Source: Candidatus Abyssobacteria bacterium SURF_5 (GTDB lineage Bacteria; Abyssobacteria; SURF-5). From it: a DNA stretch of 34,056 nucleotides. This document shows, one piece after another, positions 16,043-25,239 of the stretch (position 1 is its first letter; each line of letters starts with the position of its first letter). The position numbers and the translations under genes are program-made. Location of the stretch: NCBI GenBank assembly GCA_003598085.1, contig QZKU01000064.1, forward strand, positions 1 to 34,056. Direction: 5' to 3'. Below the pieces are notes generated by a model. It was not told the origin of the DNA. It saw only the letters and a list, made by a program, of their open reading frames with translations, and ran no database searches.

Positions 16043-16777
16043 ATGTACGATCCGATAGCAGTCACAGCCGCAATGGAGCGCGAAGTCGGCTTTCTTCGCA
16101 GTGCCCTTGTTCCAGCGAACTCCGCCAGGAAAAAAATTGTTTCGGGTGCGTTTGGCGGAAAAAATGTCTATCTGCTCCGCACCGGTATCGGCCCGCTCAA
16201 GACCGTCCAGCGCCTGGGCGAACTGGAACAGTTATGCACGCCGCAATGCGTTATTTCCATTGGATGCGCCGGCGCGCTCGACAGCTCTCTGCGGATCGGG
16301 GACATCATCGTTTCCGAAGCTCTCCATGATGACGTCTCCAGCGGCAGCCTCTGGAAGACCGCTCCGGCGCTTGTTGACGTCGCGATCAAAAGCTGCGAAA
16401 AATTGAAGGTGCCGTACCGAGTCGGTAACACTGTCACCACAAACGCCGTCGCCGCAACCCCGCCGGAAAAACGGCGCCTCTGCCAAAAATATGGCGCCCT
16501 TGCAGTTGACATGGAAAGCGCGCAGGTGGCTTCATGGGCGGCTCGATTGCAGATACCGATGCTCTCTGTTCGCTCCATTTCGGATCTTGCAGACGATACA
16601 CTCCCTCCGGAACTGGCGGGCATGTATGACAAGGACGGAAAATTGCGAATTGCACAAGCGTTCTCGTTGGCCGGAAAACCTTCCTTATTTCTTACTGCTT
16701 TCCGGCTGAAAGCACAATTTGACCGCAGCGTTTCGGCTTTGGCAAGAATCATGCTACCTATATTGCAGGAGATCTGA
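16043..16777 (+). CDS. MTA/SAH-nucleosidase-like nucleoside phosphorylase-superfamily protein
   Basis: The 244-residue protein has the superfamily landmarks: AMEREVGFL near the N-terminus (Glu of the AMExE motif), VISIGCAGALDSSLRIGDII, AVDMESAQVASWA (substrate-ribose Glu) and SVRSISDLADD, whose Asp protonates the purine base. Members cleave methylthioadenosine, S-adenosylhomocysteine, futalosine or, in hopanoid clusters, adenosyl-hopane; the substrate cannot be chosen here. The C-terminal tail differs from classical MtnN. A 13-bp palindrome ends 2 nt before the ATG and no separate ribosome binding site is seen. The gene follows the glycosyltransferase by 41 nt. Confidence 0.78.
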   Translation: MYDPIAVTAAMEREVGFLRSALVPANSARKKIVSGAFGGKNVYLLRTGIGPLKTVQRLGELEQLCTPQCVISIGCAGALDSSLRIGDIIVSEALHDDVSSGSLWKTAPALVDVAIKSCEKLKVPYRVGNTVTTNAVAATPPEKRRLCQKYGALAVDMESAQVASWAARLQIPMLSVRSISDLADDTLPPELAGMYDKDGKLRIAQAFSLAGKPSLFLTAFRLKAQFDRSVSALARIMLPILQEI

Positions 16778-16877
16778 ATCTTGTCCTCCCGTGCCCGATT
16801 AGAGGTATCTGGATTCACCAAAGGACAAAAGAATCGATTGAACATTCTGCACAAAGCATTGAGACTCAATAATTTGT

Positions 16878-16906
16878 TTGACAATTCCGAGACGCTCGGA
16901 TATAAT
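16878..16906 (+). promoter_or_regulatory. Perfect consensus sigma-70 promoter
   Basis: TTGACA (16878-16883), a 17-bp spacer and TATAAT (16901-16906) form an exact consensus pair. Transcription should begin near 16913 and serve only the lipoprotein gene that ends at a terminator at 17488-17519. Confidence 0.75.
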
Positions 16907-16960
16907 TTCTCCAACAGAGGCAAATGAATGGGTTGTACATTTATGGAAAAGGGGGGTAAA

Positions 16961-17464
16961 ATGCGAAAGACGCTGTTTGCCCTGGGCGCTTTTGTTCTTC
17001 TATTTTCTGGCTGTCTGACAATTCCACCCTGGACCGCGGTCGGAGATGCGGCCTTGCCTGAACCTATTGGCCCCGAATCCACCTATACCGGTTTCGGTCA
17101 ACCCGGAGCGCACGATTGGACAGATTCCGATGCACGAACGCTCCTGTGGCTCCGCAGCAATCTGCCGAACCTGGTTTCGGACATTCCCTTTCCTATCATC
17201 GAGTTTTTCAGTTATAATCAGCACCATCTGACTCATCCGTATATGCCATTTGAGTACAGTTACTACTTCGCTGATCCCGATGATCCGGTGCTCTTGGTGC
17301 GCATGCTTTCAGTTACGGCCAGAGATCGCAATAGGACCCGTCGCGATGTGGTCCTCGAGGAGCAGCAAGAGGATCTTTCTGCGGCGGAACGGCCCGTTTC
17401 CACCACGGTTTCGGGGCTTTCCGACGGGGAGGTACGGGAAAGACTTCTGGTTGTATACCCGTAA
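16961..17464 (+). CDS. Lipoprotein of unknown function, single-gene transcript
   Basis: This 167-residue lipoprotein has a lipobox (FVLLFSGC) right after a 17-residue hydrophobic start. The mature part is aromatic and acidic (EFFSYNQHHLTHPYMPFEYS, YYFADPDDPVLLVRM) and matches no family I know. The ATG at 16961 is chosen because GGGGGG at 16951-16956 sits just upstream; in-frame ATGs at 16928 and 16943 have no such signal. A perfect consensus promoter stands 55 nt before the start and a strong terminator 24 nt after the stop. The gene therefore probably gives an abundant, constitutive single-gene message, as with major envelope lipoproteins (inference). Confidence 0.72.
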   Translation: MRKTLFALGAFVLLFSGCLTIPPWTAVGDAALPEPIGPESTYTGFGQPGAHDWTDSDARTLLWLRSNLPNLVSDIPFPIIEFFSYNQHHLTHPYMPFEYSYYFADPDDPVLLVRMLSVTARDRNRTRRDVVLEEQQEDLSAAERPVSTTVSGLSDGEVRERLLVVYP

Positions 17465-17487
17465 CTGCACATAAACTCTCAACAACA

Positions 17488-17519
17488 AACGGGAAGAGCA
17501 ATACTTCCCGTTTTTTTTT
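17488..17519 (+). terminator. Rho-independent terminator after the 16961 lipoprotein gene
   Basis: CGGGAAG (17490-17496) pairs with CTTCCCG (17504-17510) across a 7-nt loop, extended by two A-T pairs on the outside, and is followed by nine T residues (17511-17519). Confidence 0.9.
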
Positions 17520-17575
17520 AAGAAGACAGGCTCGGTTATCGTTTCAGCGCCGTTAAAATCCGCGGACGTGAATCG

Positions 17576-20338
17576 ATGCTCAACCTTTCAGAAGAAAAAC
17601 GACAGGAATACCTGCAGATCGCCATCGGAATAGGGATCGGGCTGATCTTCTTTCTGCTTTCCTTCACCGTGCCGTACGAGCGCGTTGAATTCCTCTCGCT
17701 CGACGCCAGATTTAACCTTCGCCCGCCCATACAGCAGAACCCGGATATCGCCACCATCGATATCGATGACAGGGCATTGAGGGACGAGGGCAGATGGCAG
17801 GATTGGACCCGCGACAAGCACGCTCGTGTCATCGACGTGATCCATTCAGCAGGCGGGGCCATGGTGGGCGTGGATATTTATTTCTCAGAAGACAGTCAGC
17901 AAGTTGTGCATCTCCAGGACGTCCTGCGCGCTAGCTCGCTTGATGAAGTTGTAGGTTCGCTTCGCGATTACGATGCCGAACTCGCTGCCGCTGCCAAAAA
18001 AGCAGGCAGCATCTACTGGGGCGCTACCTTCATCTTGAATGAGGGCGACGGAAGCGAGCGGCCATCAGAACTGGCCGAAACCAATTATTCAAGGTTATCG
18101 CACGACGTTCTCGAGTTCCTTTTCCGGAGAGGCTCATGTGTGGTTTTTGACGCCAAAATGACCTGCTCGGTCCCGGACGCTGTTGCGCCGCAAGCCTTTC
18201 CGATACCGTGCCTTGTCGAGGCTTCTCGCGGGATCGGATTTGCGCAGATCGTGCGAGAGGCAGACGGCCTGGTCCGCAAGTACCCCACCTTCATCCAGTA
18301 TCGCGCGCCGGAGGATGAGGAGCACGTTTACCTCTTCCCATCCATGGGACTGGCTATGGCGTGCGAGTATCTCCAGGTCCCGTTGAAAAATCTCCGCCTT
18401 CACTTCAATAAGCACATCGAGATCCCTGACGCCATCATGCCCGATGGTTCCCGGCGAACTCTGCGCATACCAATCAACCAGCGCGGGGAGATGATTATCA
18501 ATTGGATAGGCGATTTTAAAGACGCTTTCCGCCACTATCCATACTCCTCTCTTCTTCAGTTGCAGGACCGCGAAACCCTCAGCAGGATTAAACATTTTCT
18601 CTCGCTTCAAGACACTGCCATTTTCGATGACCCCGTCCTGCTAATGAATGCAACTGCGTCTGCTTTTCCGGGGGTTGATTCCGTTCCTGAATGTATCGCT
18701 GCCATTTACGGAGCAAGAAAATATGAGGAGGCTCTTGAATCCGGAACCAGCGAGTTCTCGCCCGCCTTGTTCCAGCAGGTTTTTGCAATCGCACCGGAGG
18801 ATGCCCCCGCTCTTTTCGAAGGGCAGGCCGAGGTATTTGAAAACGTGCGCGGACACTATCAAATGTTGCATTTCCTGAAATCCAATCCGGCGATATCACT
18901 TGAGGACGCCGCCAAAGCAACTCAAACGAACCCCGGGGCGGTTGATAGTCACTACCGCCGCATCCAGGCCCTATTGCGGGCAGGCGGACCTCAGCCCTCC
19001 GACAGGCCGCTCTACTTTCCCGAGCCGGTTATGTTGGAGGGGAAAGAGATTTCCCTGAACGAGCTGAAGGGGGGAGTCTTCTTTTACGGGCTGACAGCCA
19101 CAGGAACGCACGACCTCAACCCGATGCCTTTCAACCCACGCTATCCCATGGTCGGCGCCATCGCAAATGTTTTCAATACCATAGTGACCGCTCAGTTCAT
19201 CACGCCCTTCGCCTCTCGATGGAAACTCCCGATCTTCGTTTTCATCGGGTTCTTTACCGCTTATATACTTTCTTCGCGAACTACCATCCGCGGGTCTCTT
19301 TTCACGATGCTATTTCTTGTTGCGTACCTCCTTTTTGCCTACTGGCTTTTTGTAAACAGGCGAATTTGGGTTGATGTGGTCGGACCCGTGGGCACTATCC
19401 TGGTGTCCGATGCCGTGATCGTCTGGTACAAATTCAATACAGCCGAAAAAAAGAGACGATTCATTAAGAGCGCCTTCGAACATTATATGAATCCCGCGGT
19501 CGTTGAACAGATTGCCAAGAATCCCGATATGCTGGAGTTGGGCGGAAAGGAAATGGAATTGACCGCCTTCTTCTCGGATGTGGCGGGATTTACGACTATA
19601 TCCGAACAATTGAATCCCCCTCAGCTTGTCGAGTTGCTGAATGAATACCTGACGGCGATGACCGATATCGTACTGAAATATAACGGCCTTCTTGATAAGT
19701 ACGAAGGCGACGCGATCATCGCGGTCTTCGGCGCGCCTATCCACTATTCCGACCATGCCGCAAAAGCATGCTTCGTGGCTCTTGACATGCAGGAGAAGCT
19801 CAAGCAGATGCGTGAAGGATGGAAATCCGAGGGCAAGCCCCAACTGCACGCCAGAGTCGGCATTAACTCTGGGCAAATGGTGGTCGGAAACATGGGCTCA
19901 AAAACCCGCTTCGATTATACCGTCATCGGCGATTCCGTCAATCTTGCCTCCCGGCTGGAAGGCGTCAACAAGCAGTACTCGACCAGTATTATGATCAGCG
20001 AATTCACCTATGCCCTCTGCAAATCCGACGTCCATGTGCGCGAGATTGATCTCATTCAAGTGAAGGGGAAGGCCAAACCCGTAAGCATTTATGAAGTGTT
20101 GGGACGCGCAAGCGAATCGCTTCCACCCGGGCTGGAAGAAGTGGTGAACCATTACCTGATCGGTCTGCAGGCCTACCGAAAAAAGGCCTGGCAAGAAGCG
20201 ATCAAAGCCTTCGAGCAGGCCCTCGCAGCGGTTCCCGATGACGGCCCTTCGCTCACATACCTGAATCGATGCAGGGAATACCTATCCGCGCCGCCTCCCC
20301 CGGATTGGGACGGCGTCTATGTAATGACAACAAAATGA
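17576..20338 (+). CDS. CHASE2-domain membrane adenylate cyclase
   Basis: The 920-residue protein has an N-terminal membrane helix (about 14-32) and a CHASE2 sensor outside the cytoplasmic membrane (about 35-540; [32 protein letters not shown]). Three membrane helices (about 548-618) precede the class III cyclase domain (about 655-840). Both metal Asp residues (D668 in [10 protein letters not shown]712 in [10 protein letters not shown]), the purine-specifying Lys708 and Asp786, and the transition-state Asn789 and Arg793 are all present, so ATP cyclisation to cAMP is likely. A TPR-like tail follows (about 850-905). The CHASE2 region is unusually long: residues about 333-481 add a helical insertion. 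It starts a new unit after the terminator and is followed by dtd 16 nt downstream. Confidence 0.9.
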   Translation: MLNLSEEKRQEYLQIAIGIGIGLIFFLLSFTVPYERVEFLSLDARFNLRPPIQQNPDIATIDIDDRALRDEGRWQDWTRDKHARVIDVIHSAGGAMVGVDIYFSEDSQQVVHLQDVLRASSLDEVVGSLRDYDAELAAAAKKAGSIYWGATFILNEGDGSERPSELAETNYSRLSHDVLEFLFRRGSCVVFDAKMTCSVPDAVAPQAFPIPCLVEASRGIGFAQIVREADGLVRKYPTFIQYRAPEDEEHVYLFPSMGLAMACEYLQVPLKNLRLHFNKHIEIPDAIMPDGSRRTLRIPINQRGEMIINWIGDFKDAFRHYPYSSLLQLQDRETLSRIKHFLSLQDTAIFDDPVLLMNATASAFPGVDSVPECIAAIYGARKYEEALESGTSEFSPALFQQVFAIAPEDAPALFEGQAEVFENVRGHYQMLHFLKSNPAISLEDAAKATQTNPGAVDSHYRRIQALLRAGGPQPSDRPLYFPEPVMLEGKEISLNELKGGVFFYGLTATGTHDLNPMPFNPRYPMVGAIANVFNTIVTAQFITPFASRWKLPIFVFIGFFTAYILSSRTTIRGSLFTMLFLVAYLLFAYWLFVNRRIWVDVVGPVGTILVSDAVIVWYKFNTAEKKRRFIKSAFEHYMNPAVVEQIAKNPDMLELGGKEMELTAFFSDVAGFTTISEQLNPPQLVELLNEYLTAMTDIVLKYNGLLDKYEGDAIIAVFGAPIHYSDHAAKACFVALDMQEKLKQMREGWKSEGKPQLHARVGINSGQMVVGNMGSKTRFDYTVIGDSVNLASRLEGVNKQYSTSIMISEFTYALCKSDVHVREIDLIQVKGKAKPVSIYEVLGRASESLPPGLEEVVNHYLIGLQAYRKKAWQEAIKAFEQALAAVPDDGPSLTYLNRCREYLSAPPPPDWDGVYVMTTK

Positions 20339-20354
20339 TAGACGACAAGAACCG

Positions 20355-20804
20355 ATGCGAGCTGTAATCCAGCGGGTAGAAAGGGCAGGAGTCACCGTCG
20401 CCGGGACGACTGCCGCTGAAATCGGGCAGGGGCTGCTCGTGCTCCTCGGAGTGGGCAAAGAGGACGGCGAGGAAGACGCGCGTTACATGGCCGACAAGAT
20501 ATCGGGTCTCAGGATATTTGAAGACCCCGAAGGCAAAATGAATCTGTCGGTTCATGATGTGGGCGGATCGGCGCTCGTCGTCTCTCAGTTCACCCTGTTC
20601 GCCGACTGCCGGAAGGGAAGGCGCCCTTCATTCACCGAGGCCGGCGACCCGGACCTCGCGCGGCGACTGTATGCAATGGTAATTGAATTCTTGCGAAAGC
20701 GGCATGTCCCTACCGCCGAAGGTGTGTTTCAGGCTGCTATGCAAGTTGAGCTCGTAAACGACGGGCCGGTTACAATCCTCCTCGACAGCAAGAAGAGTTT
20801 CTGA
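20355..20804 (+). CDS. dtd: D-aminoacyl-tRNA deacylase
   Basis: The 149-residue protein is full length for the Dtd family and carries its hallmark [17 protein letters not shown], with the Ser-Gln-x-Thr motif, and near the C-terminus [11 protein letters not shown], where the cross-subunit Gly-x-Pro motif is expected (here G-P-V-T). Dtd removes D-amino acids (and glycine from mischarged tRNA-Ala) from tRNA in the cytosol. It begins 16 nt after the cyclase stop, with no clear promoter in between, so co-transcription is likely. The start [13 protein letters not shown] is typical of the family. Confidence 0.95.
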   Translation: MRAVIQRVERAGVTVAGTTAAEIGQGLLVLLGVGKEDGEEDARYMADKISGLRIFEDPEGKMNLSVHDVGGSALVVSQFTLFADCRKGRRPSFTEAGDPDLARRLYAMVIEFLRKRHVPTAEGVFQAAMQVELVNDGPVTILLDSKKSF

Positions 20805-20823
20805 CACAAAGGAATAATTGGAG

Positions 20824-23373
20824 ATGCCAAAGACAATCGATTCACCCTTCGAAACCGTTTATCTCGTCAACCACTCCCATATCGATCACACCTGGTGGAA
20901 TTCTCCTGAAATATGCTCGCAGCGCAATGAAGAGATAATAAATGAAATTTTGTCGCTTGCGTCGGCTGAGCCGGAATTCAAATTCTCGTACGAAACAACC
21001 GCCGGCCTGGTTCGCTATCTGGAAAAGTATCCGGATCGAAAAGAAGAAATAGCCGTTCTCCTGCAACAGCGCCGCCTTGATGTGGGCGGCATGTTCGTCT
21101 CCGCAAACGATGACGTCTGCTCCGAGGAGGCGATCGTTAGAAACTTCTATTACGGCGCCGGCTGGCTCATAAAAACCTTCAATTATTCCCCCAAAGTGGC
21201 AAAGGAATTCGATACGCCCGGCCACCCAATGCAGCTCCCGCAACTCGTTCTCGATGCCGGAATGAAAGCGCTCGTGATCACACGAGGACCGCAAGGGGGG
21301 TTCTCCTGGACCGGTCCCGACGGTTCGGAACTCCTTACTTACTGCGTGCCCTACAATTGGTCCTACTGGCGACGGCTGGGGGTAGATTATGAGGAAACGG
21401 CAAAGAATTTGCCGACTGAACTGGCGCGAGCCGCTCAAAAATTCGGCGGTCCTGAACTCGTCATTCCCGACGGCGATGACATGACGCTCCCTAATCCCGC
21501 CCTGGTGGAAATCTGCAGGCAATGGAACGCGAATTATTCTCGTCCGAAACTTCGGCTTGCCACTTTCGACGAAGTCGCCGATATTCTTGCAAAACGTAAA
21601 TTCCAGCCACGCTCTGGAGACATGCCCAATTTGTGGATTGTGATTCACACTTTGCAAGCCGAAACCACCCGTTACCTGAAGACGCTGCAGGGCATATTGC
21701 CCTCGGTCGAGGCTCTCTGCACGATCGAGTGCATTCTGAAGGGCGATTTTAAACGCTATCCTGCGGCCGGTATCGATGCGCTGTGGCAGCGCGCGCTACT
21801 TGCTGCCGATCACAATTGGGGCGGTAAAGACCAGGCCCGCGGCGGGGCTGAGGGCGATGAGCACAAGCGAAACCTCGTTCTAAAGAGCGTTCGGGAAGGT
21901 AAAGCGCTGACCGAAAACGCTTTCTTCGGCATTGCAAAGTCCGTGATGACAGCGGATCCGAAATTCGGGATGCCCGTCCTCGTCTTCAATCCTGGCTCGT
22001 GGAGACGCGACGATATCGTTTCCCTCGACCTGAATTGCGGCGTGACGGGCCTGCAGGCGATTGAGGTTGTGGACGCCGATGGCGCTCCCGTCCCCGCCGG
22101 CTACGAGGTTTCGGAACGGCACAAGGATGGTTCCATTCACCGCTTGACCGGCGAATTCCTCGGCCGGAACGTGCCTTCTTTCGGTTACTCGACTTTTTAC
22201 ATAAAGCCACTCCTGGAGAAAAAGGGCGACGAGCCGTGCCCGCAAGACGGACGTTCCATCGAGAATGAATTTTATCGGGTTACCTTCGCCGAAGACGGCA
22301 GGTGCATCGAGAGCCTTTATGATAAGGAATTCGATAGGGAGTTGGCCTGCCAGGCCGCGGCATCTTTCGGTCCGGTAGAGTTCGAGTTCGGCACGTTCGA
22401 GCTATTCGGGGTCGGCCTGAAGCTCTCCGTTCCCGACCAGAGCTATTTTGAGAATCCGGAAAATGAGGGTTCGGGCGAGTCCGTCGAGCCGACAGGGGAG
22501 CTTTTCCGCGCCGCCGATTCTCCCGCCAAAATCGGCTTCTCGTCCCGCGGAACTCTGTCGCGCTCGCTGACAGCCGAGGGCGAATTCGCCGGTTCAATCA
22601 GGCGCCAGAAGGTGGTTCTGTACGAGGGGCTGAAAAGAGTGGATCTCCATGTGGAACTCGATTGGAGCGGAAAGTCGAATGTCGCGCTGTTCCTGCAGAT
22701 GCCAAACGCGCTGATGAATGGACAGAAATATATGGGCGTCCCATTCGCCGTCCACAGGGACGGCGATGAGTTAGCTGACTTTTGGGTCGAGGAAAACCTG
22801 CCCGTCAAATTCAAAATCCGCGGCATGCAGGATTGGCTTGCCTTCGAAAGCGAAGACGTTGGACTTGCAATCGCATCCCGGTGGCCCGTGGTCGATTTGA
22901 CTGCCATCCCGGCATTCCCTCTGCTTTGGACCAACGACAACAGCGGATTCTTTTTCGGCGAGCGATACCGGCAAAAAGGAAATCACTGTTTTTCCTTTAG
23001 CCTGACCTCCTACAAAGGCTCATGGTCGGAGAACAACATCCACCTCTGGGGAAAACAATGGGCGAAGCCGCTGCTGAGTTACTCCGGAGACGCCTCACCC
23101 GAAACCGGCCGGCATTCCTATCTGTCGATCGATGCGCCCAACATCATTCTCTCCGCCTTCAAAAAGGCGCGGGACGAAGACGCAGTCATCGTCAGACTCT
23201 ATGAGACGATCGGCAGAAAAACGAGCACCGAATTATCGACCTCATTCCCATTTCAAGAGGCGCGGGGTGCAAATATAACCGAAACTGCGTCAAAGAAGAT
23301 TCCAGCGGCAAAAAAGTCAATCAAGTTGAAGTTCCGGCCCTTTGAAATAAAGACGATCAAGCTCGTTCTTTAG
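20824..23373 (+). CDS. GH38-type alpha-mannosidase-like glycoside hydrolase
   Basis: The 849-residue protein matches glycoside hydrolase family 38 in layout. The N-terminal HSHIDHTWW supplies His19 and Asp21, and EFDTPGHPMQLPQ contains Asp130 in the position of the catalytic nucleophile and zinc ligand. His275 (VIHTLQAETTR) fits the fourth ligand, and long C-terminal beta domains follow. The motifs are divergent (DTPGH for the usual D-x-FGH), so sugar specificity is uncertain. No signal peptide is seen, suggesting a cytosolic enzyme. AAAGGA lies 10 nt upstream of ATG 20824; TTG 20818 is an alternative start. It follows dtd by 19 nt, probably in the same transcript. The role may be turnover of mannose-containing glycans or glycosides (inference). 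Confidence 0.82.
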   Translation: MPKTIDSPFETVYLVNHSHIDHTWWNSPEICSQRNEEIINEILSLASAEPEFKFSYETTAGLVRYLEKYPDRKEEIAVLLQQRRLDVGGMFVSANDDVCSEEAIVRNFYYGAGWLIKTFNYSPKVAKEFDTPGHPMQLPQLVLDAGMKALVITRGPQGGFSWTGPDGSELLTYCVPYNWSYWRRLGVDYEETAKNLPTELARAAQKFGGPELVIPDGDDMTLPNPALVEICRQWNANYSRPKLRLATFDEVADILAKRKFQPRSGDMPNLWIVIHTLQAETTRYLKTLQGILPSVEALCTIECILKGDFKRYPAAGIDALWQRALLAADHNWGGKDQARGGAEGDEHKRNLVLKSVREGKALTENAFFGIAKSVMTADPKFGMPVLVFNPGSWRRDDIVSLDLNCGVTGLQAIEVVDADGAPVPAGYEVSERHKDGSIHRLTGEFLGRNVPSFGYSTFYIKPLLEKKGDEPCPQDGRSIENEFYRVTFAEDGRCIESLYDKEFDRELACQAAASFGPVEFEFGTFELFGVGLKLSVPDQSYFENPENEGSGESVEPTGELFRAADSPAKIGFSSRGTLSRSLTAEGEFAGSIRRQKVVLYEGLKRVDLHVELDWSGKSNVALFLQMPNALMNGQKYMGVPFAVHRDGDELADFWVEENLPVKFKIRGMQDWLAFESEDVGLAIASRWPVVDLTAIPAFPLLWTNDNSGFFFGERYRQKGNHCFSFSLTSYKGSWSENNIHLWGKQWAKPLLSYSGDASPETGRHSYLSIDAPNIILSAFKKARDEDAVIVRLYETIGRKTSTELSTSFPFQEARGANITETASKKIPAAKKSIKLKFRPFEIKTIKLVL

Positions 23374-23523
23374 AGCACCCTCTTTTCTGCCATTCCCGCG
23401 GAACCTTGCCAAAGCTTTCTTTAGGCCGCGTGAGTCGTTCTTCAATTGTGCCCCACCTGTGTCCTTTTCCAAGAAGCAATGTTAGACTGAATTTATACAT
23501 TCATTGCCACAGTCATACTTATC

Positions 23524-23775
23524 ATGATCGGCAGGTGCACTTTGCTGAAATTCTATCTCGTTTTCGTCTTGTCACTCGCTTCCCTCGTCTCTGTTGGCTG
23601 TGCCCATGCTCAAACCGCGCCGGACTCTCTGCCGCCGGAACCCATTGAAATTGAGACGCCCGTTGAGGGCGAGATACTCCTCGTCCTTTCTTCTGATATC
23701 AGTCTTCCTCTTCCGGCGGAGATGGAGGAATCGGCATCAAGCGGAAATAATCTTTCTTCTCCAGGATCGAGATAG
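23524..23775 (+). CDS. Small putative lipoprotein
   Basis: The 83-residue frame has a hydrophobic segment (LLKFYLVFVLSLASLVSVGC) ending in a lipobox-like VSVGC, followed by a short Pro/Glu-rich tail without globular features. ATG 23524 is the first start; TTG 23542 would also fit the signal peptide. There is no visible ribosome binding site, and a TATACA at 23494-23499 has no matching -35. It may be a real small lipoprotein or a chance frame; the well-formed signal peptide favours the first. Confidence 0.5.
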   Translation: MIGRCTLLKFYLVFVLSLASLVSVGCAHAQTAPDSLPPEPIEIETPVEGEILLVLSSDISLPLPAEMEESASSGNNLSSPGSR

Positions 23776-23866
23776 AGGGGCTGGCGAGAAAGCAGACCGC
23801 GGGGAGGTGACTGTCAAGTGTTCTGCCGCATTGAATGGCCCCGACGCCCACGAGCGTTTAGAGGCG

Positions 23867-24349
23867 TTACAGTGTTACGAGCTCCGTCCGCATCGTGAGA
23901 AGATCGAGAAAAGCAATCGTGCTCGTGCCTTCCAGCCACCCGCAGCACTCGCCGGGATTGATAAGAAGCGTTTTCCCTTCCACGATTTTCGCGCGGTGAT
24001 TGTGTCCGCATATTACAACGTCGTATGCGCCTCGCGACGCAAGCGTCTCCGCTATATCCGGATAATGCGTCAGCGCGATCATCTTTCCATCCACTTTAAG
24101 CTGATGGATGCCGTCGTAAAGCTGACCGATCCCCTCATATTTTTTGGTCAACAATAATTTGTCGCCGTCGTTGTTGCCGAACACGCCGATCAGACCGCAG
24201 TTCAGACGCCCCAGTTCTCGTGCGGTAAACGGAGCGACGTAGTCGCCGGCGTGCAGCACGAGGTCTACACCGCGCCCAAGGAAACAGTCCACGGCTTTCT
24301 TCAGCATGATCATGTTGTCATGAGTATCCGAAAGAATTCCCACAAGCAT
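23867..24349 (-). CDS. YfcE/MJ0936-type metallophosphodiesterase
   Basis: The 160-residue protein shows the calcineurin-like metallophosphatase motifs in order: SDTHDN (metal Asp and His), HAGDYVAP (bridging Asp), GVFGNNDGD (GNND), ALTHYP and CGHNHRA. This is the standard length and set for small YfcE-like phosphodiesterases, which hydrolyse phosphodiester bonds of unsettled physiological substrates. The gene starts 1 nt after the stop of the YkgJ-type gene, so the two form a two-gene operon read leftward from the promoter near 25168. Confidence 0.9.
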   Translation of the reverse strand: MLVGILSDTHDNMIMLKKAVDCFLGRGVDLVLHAGDYVAPFTARELGRLNCGLIGVFGNNDGDKLLLTKKYEGIGQLYDGIHQLKVDGKMIALTHYPDIAETLASRGAYDVVICGHNHRAKIVEGKTLLINPGECCGWLEGTSTIAFLDLLTMRTELVTL

Positions 24350-24350
24350 T

Positions 24351-25130
24351 TCAGTATCCCCGCTTTTGCCTGGCCAGCCTCAACTTTGCTTGCCACCGGC
24401 CAAACAGCTCCCCGATCTCCCGAAATGTCACCTGCTCTTCTCCCCTTGGGAGCGAATCGAAATCATATAGAATGCGCTCGACCGATTCGCGCTCACCTTG
24501 CGGCAATGAGGTGAAACGCACGGGCGAGTCCAGGAGTACCCGCATCCATGCAAGGAATTGCCTGTTCGCTGCCAGAAAGGCTGAGGCGCGAGAAGCTGAA
24601 AGCCAGTGTCCGACAGTTTGTACCCGATCTCCTTCGGTTCCACACAAGGGTCGCCTGAAGAACCACGTGCGCCTGCCGTTGACGGTGCTGCACCCCAGCG
24701 GGTGAAGACGGCACATTGTCGGTCGATGATCATAAATGCTGCACAACCGTTTTCCCTCGCGGGCTTCCTCGAGAAAATGGCATTCCACCGCGTCGCTTGA
24801 TCCTGAGCGGAATCGCAGAAAGGCCGCGGGCACGGTATCATCACGCGCCAGCCCAAAGATATCCAAAAAATCGGCTACGGGACCGAAGCCGAAGAGCCGC
24901 GCAAAGGACTCTTGCCTGATCTCAATTATCCCGCTCTTGAGCAAATCAGATGTCGTCCGTCCCGTCGCTTTCCGAAGCCTGAGAATATCATAGGGGCTCA
25001 GGACGATGGTGAAGGCGCCGCAGCACCGCCCGCATGCCTGACATTCGAACCGAAACGTGTCCTTCTTTCCGGAAAGCAGCCGAACAGTGTCCCCTGTGGC
25101 ATTCATTGCAGTTTTGAAATCGATCCCCAT
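24351..25130 (-). CDS. YkgJ-family cysteine-cluster protein
   Basis: The 259-residue protein has the YkgJ-type arrangement: CQACGRCCGAF near the N-terminus and, later, CHFLEE, RLCSIYDHRPTMCRLHPLGC, which supply enough Cys for an iron-sulfur or zinc cluster. The family is broadly spread and its role is not established. The annotated ATG at 25130 lies only 9 nt after a good -10 element on this strand, so the message may be leaderless or may start translation at ATG 25106 (residue 9). No ribosome binding site is seen for either. Confidence 0.82.
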   Translation of the reverse strand: MGIDFKTAMNATGDTVRLLSGKKDTFRFECQACGRCCGAFTIVLSPYDILRLRKATGRTTSDLLKSGIIEIRQESFARLFGFGPVADFLDIFGLARDDTVPAAFLRFRSGSSDAVECHFLEEAREGKRLCSIYDHRPTMCRLHPLGCSTVNGRRTWFFRRPLCGTEGDRVQTVGHWLSASRASAFLAANRQFLAWMRVLLDSPVRFTSLPQGERESVERILYDFDSLPRGEEQVTFREIGELFGRWQAKLRLARQKRGY

Positions 25131-25139
25131 CGAATTGTA

Positions 25140-25168
25140 ATTATATACGAGATGGAAATGAACGGCAA
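25140..25168 (-). promoter_or_regulatory. Minus-strand promoter for the YkgJ/YfcE pair
   Basis: On the minus strand TTGCCG (25168-25163), a 17-bp spacer and TATAAT (25145-25140) are present. The expected start of transcription is within about 3 nt of the annotated ATG at 25130. Confidence 0.5.
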
Positions 25169-25184
25169 AATGGTCCGCGGTTCA

Positions 25185-25213
25185 TTGACACTGAAATACG
25201 CCTGTGCTAAAAT
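25185..25213 (+). promoter_or_regulatory. Strong promoter for cinA with extended -10
   Basis: TTGACA (25185-25190), a 17-bp spacer and TAAAAT (25208-25213) preceded by TGC, an extended -10 element. Transcription near 25220 gives a leader of about 20 nt carrying AGGAGG (25227-25232) before ATG 25240. It lies back to back with the minus-strand promoter. Confidence 0.7.
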
Positions 25214-25239
25214 TCGCTGAATTTTCAGGAGGAATTCTC

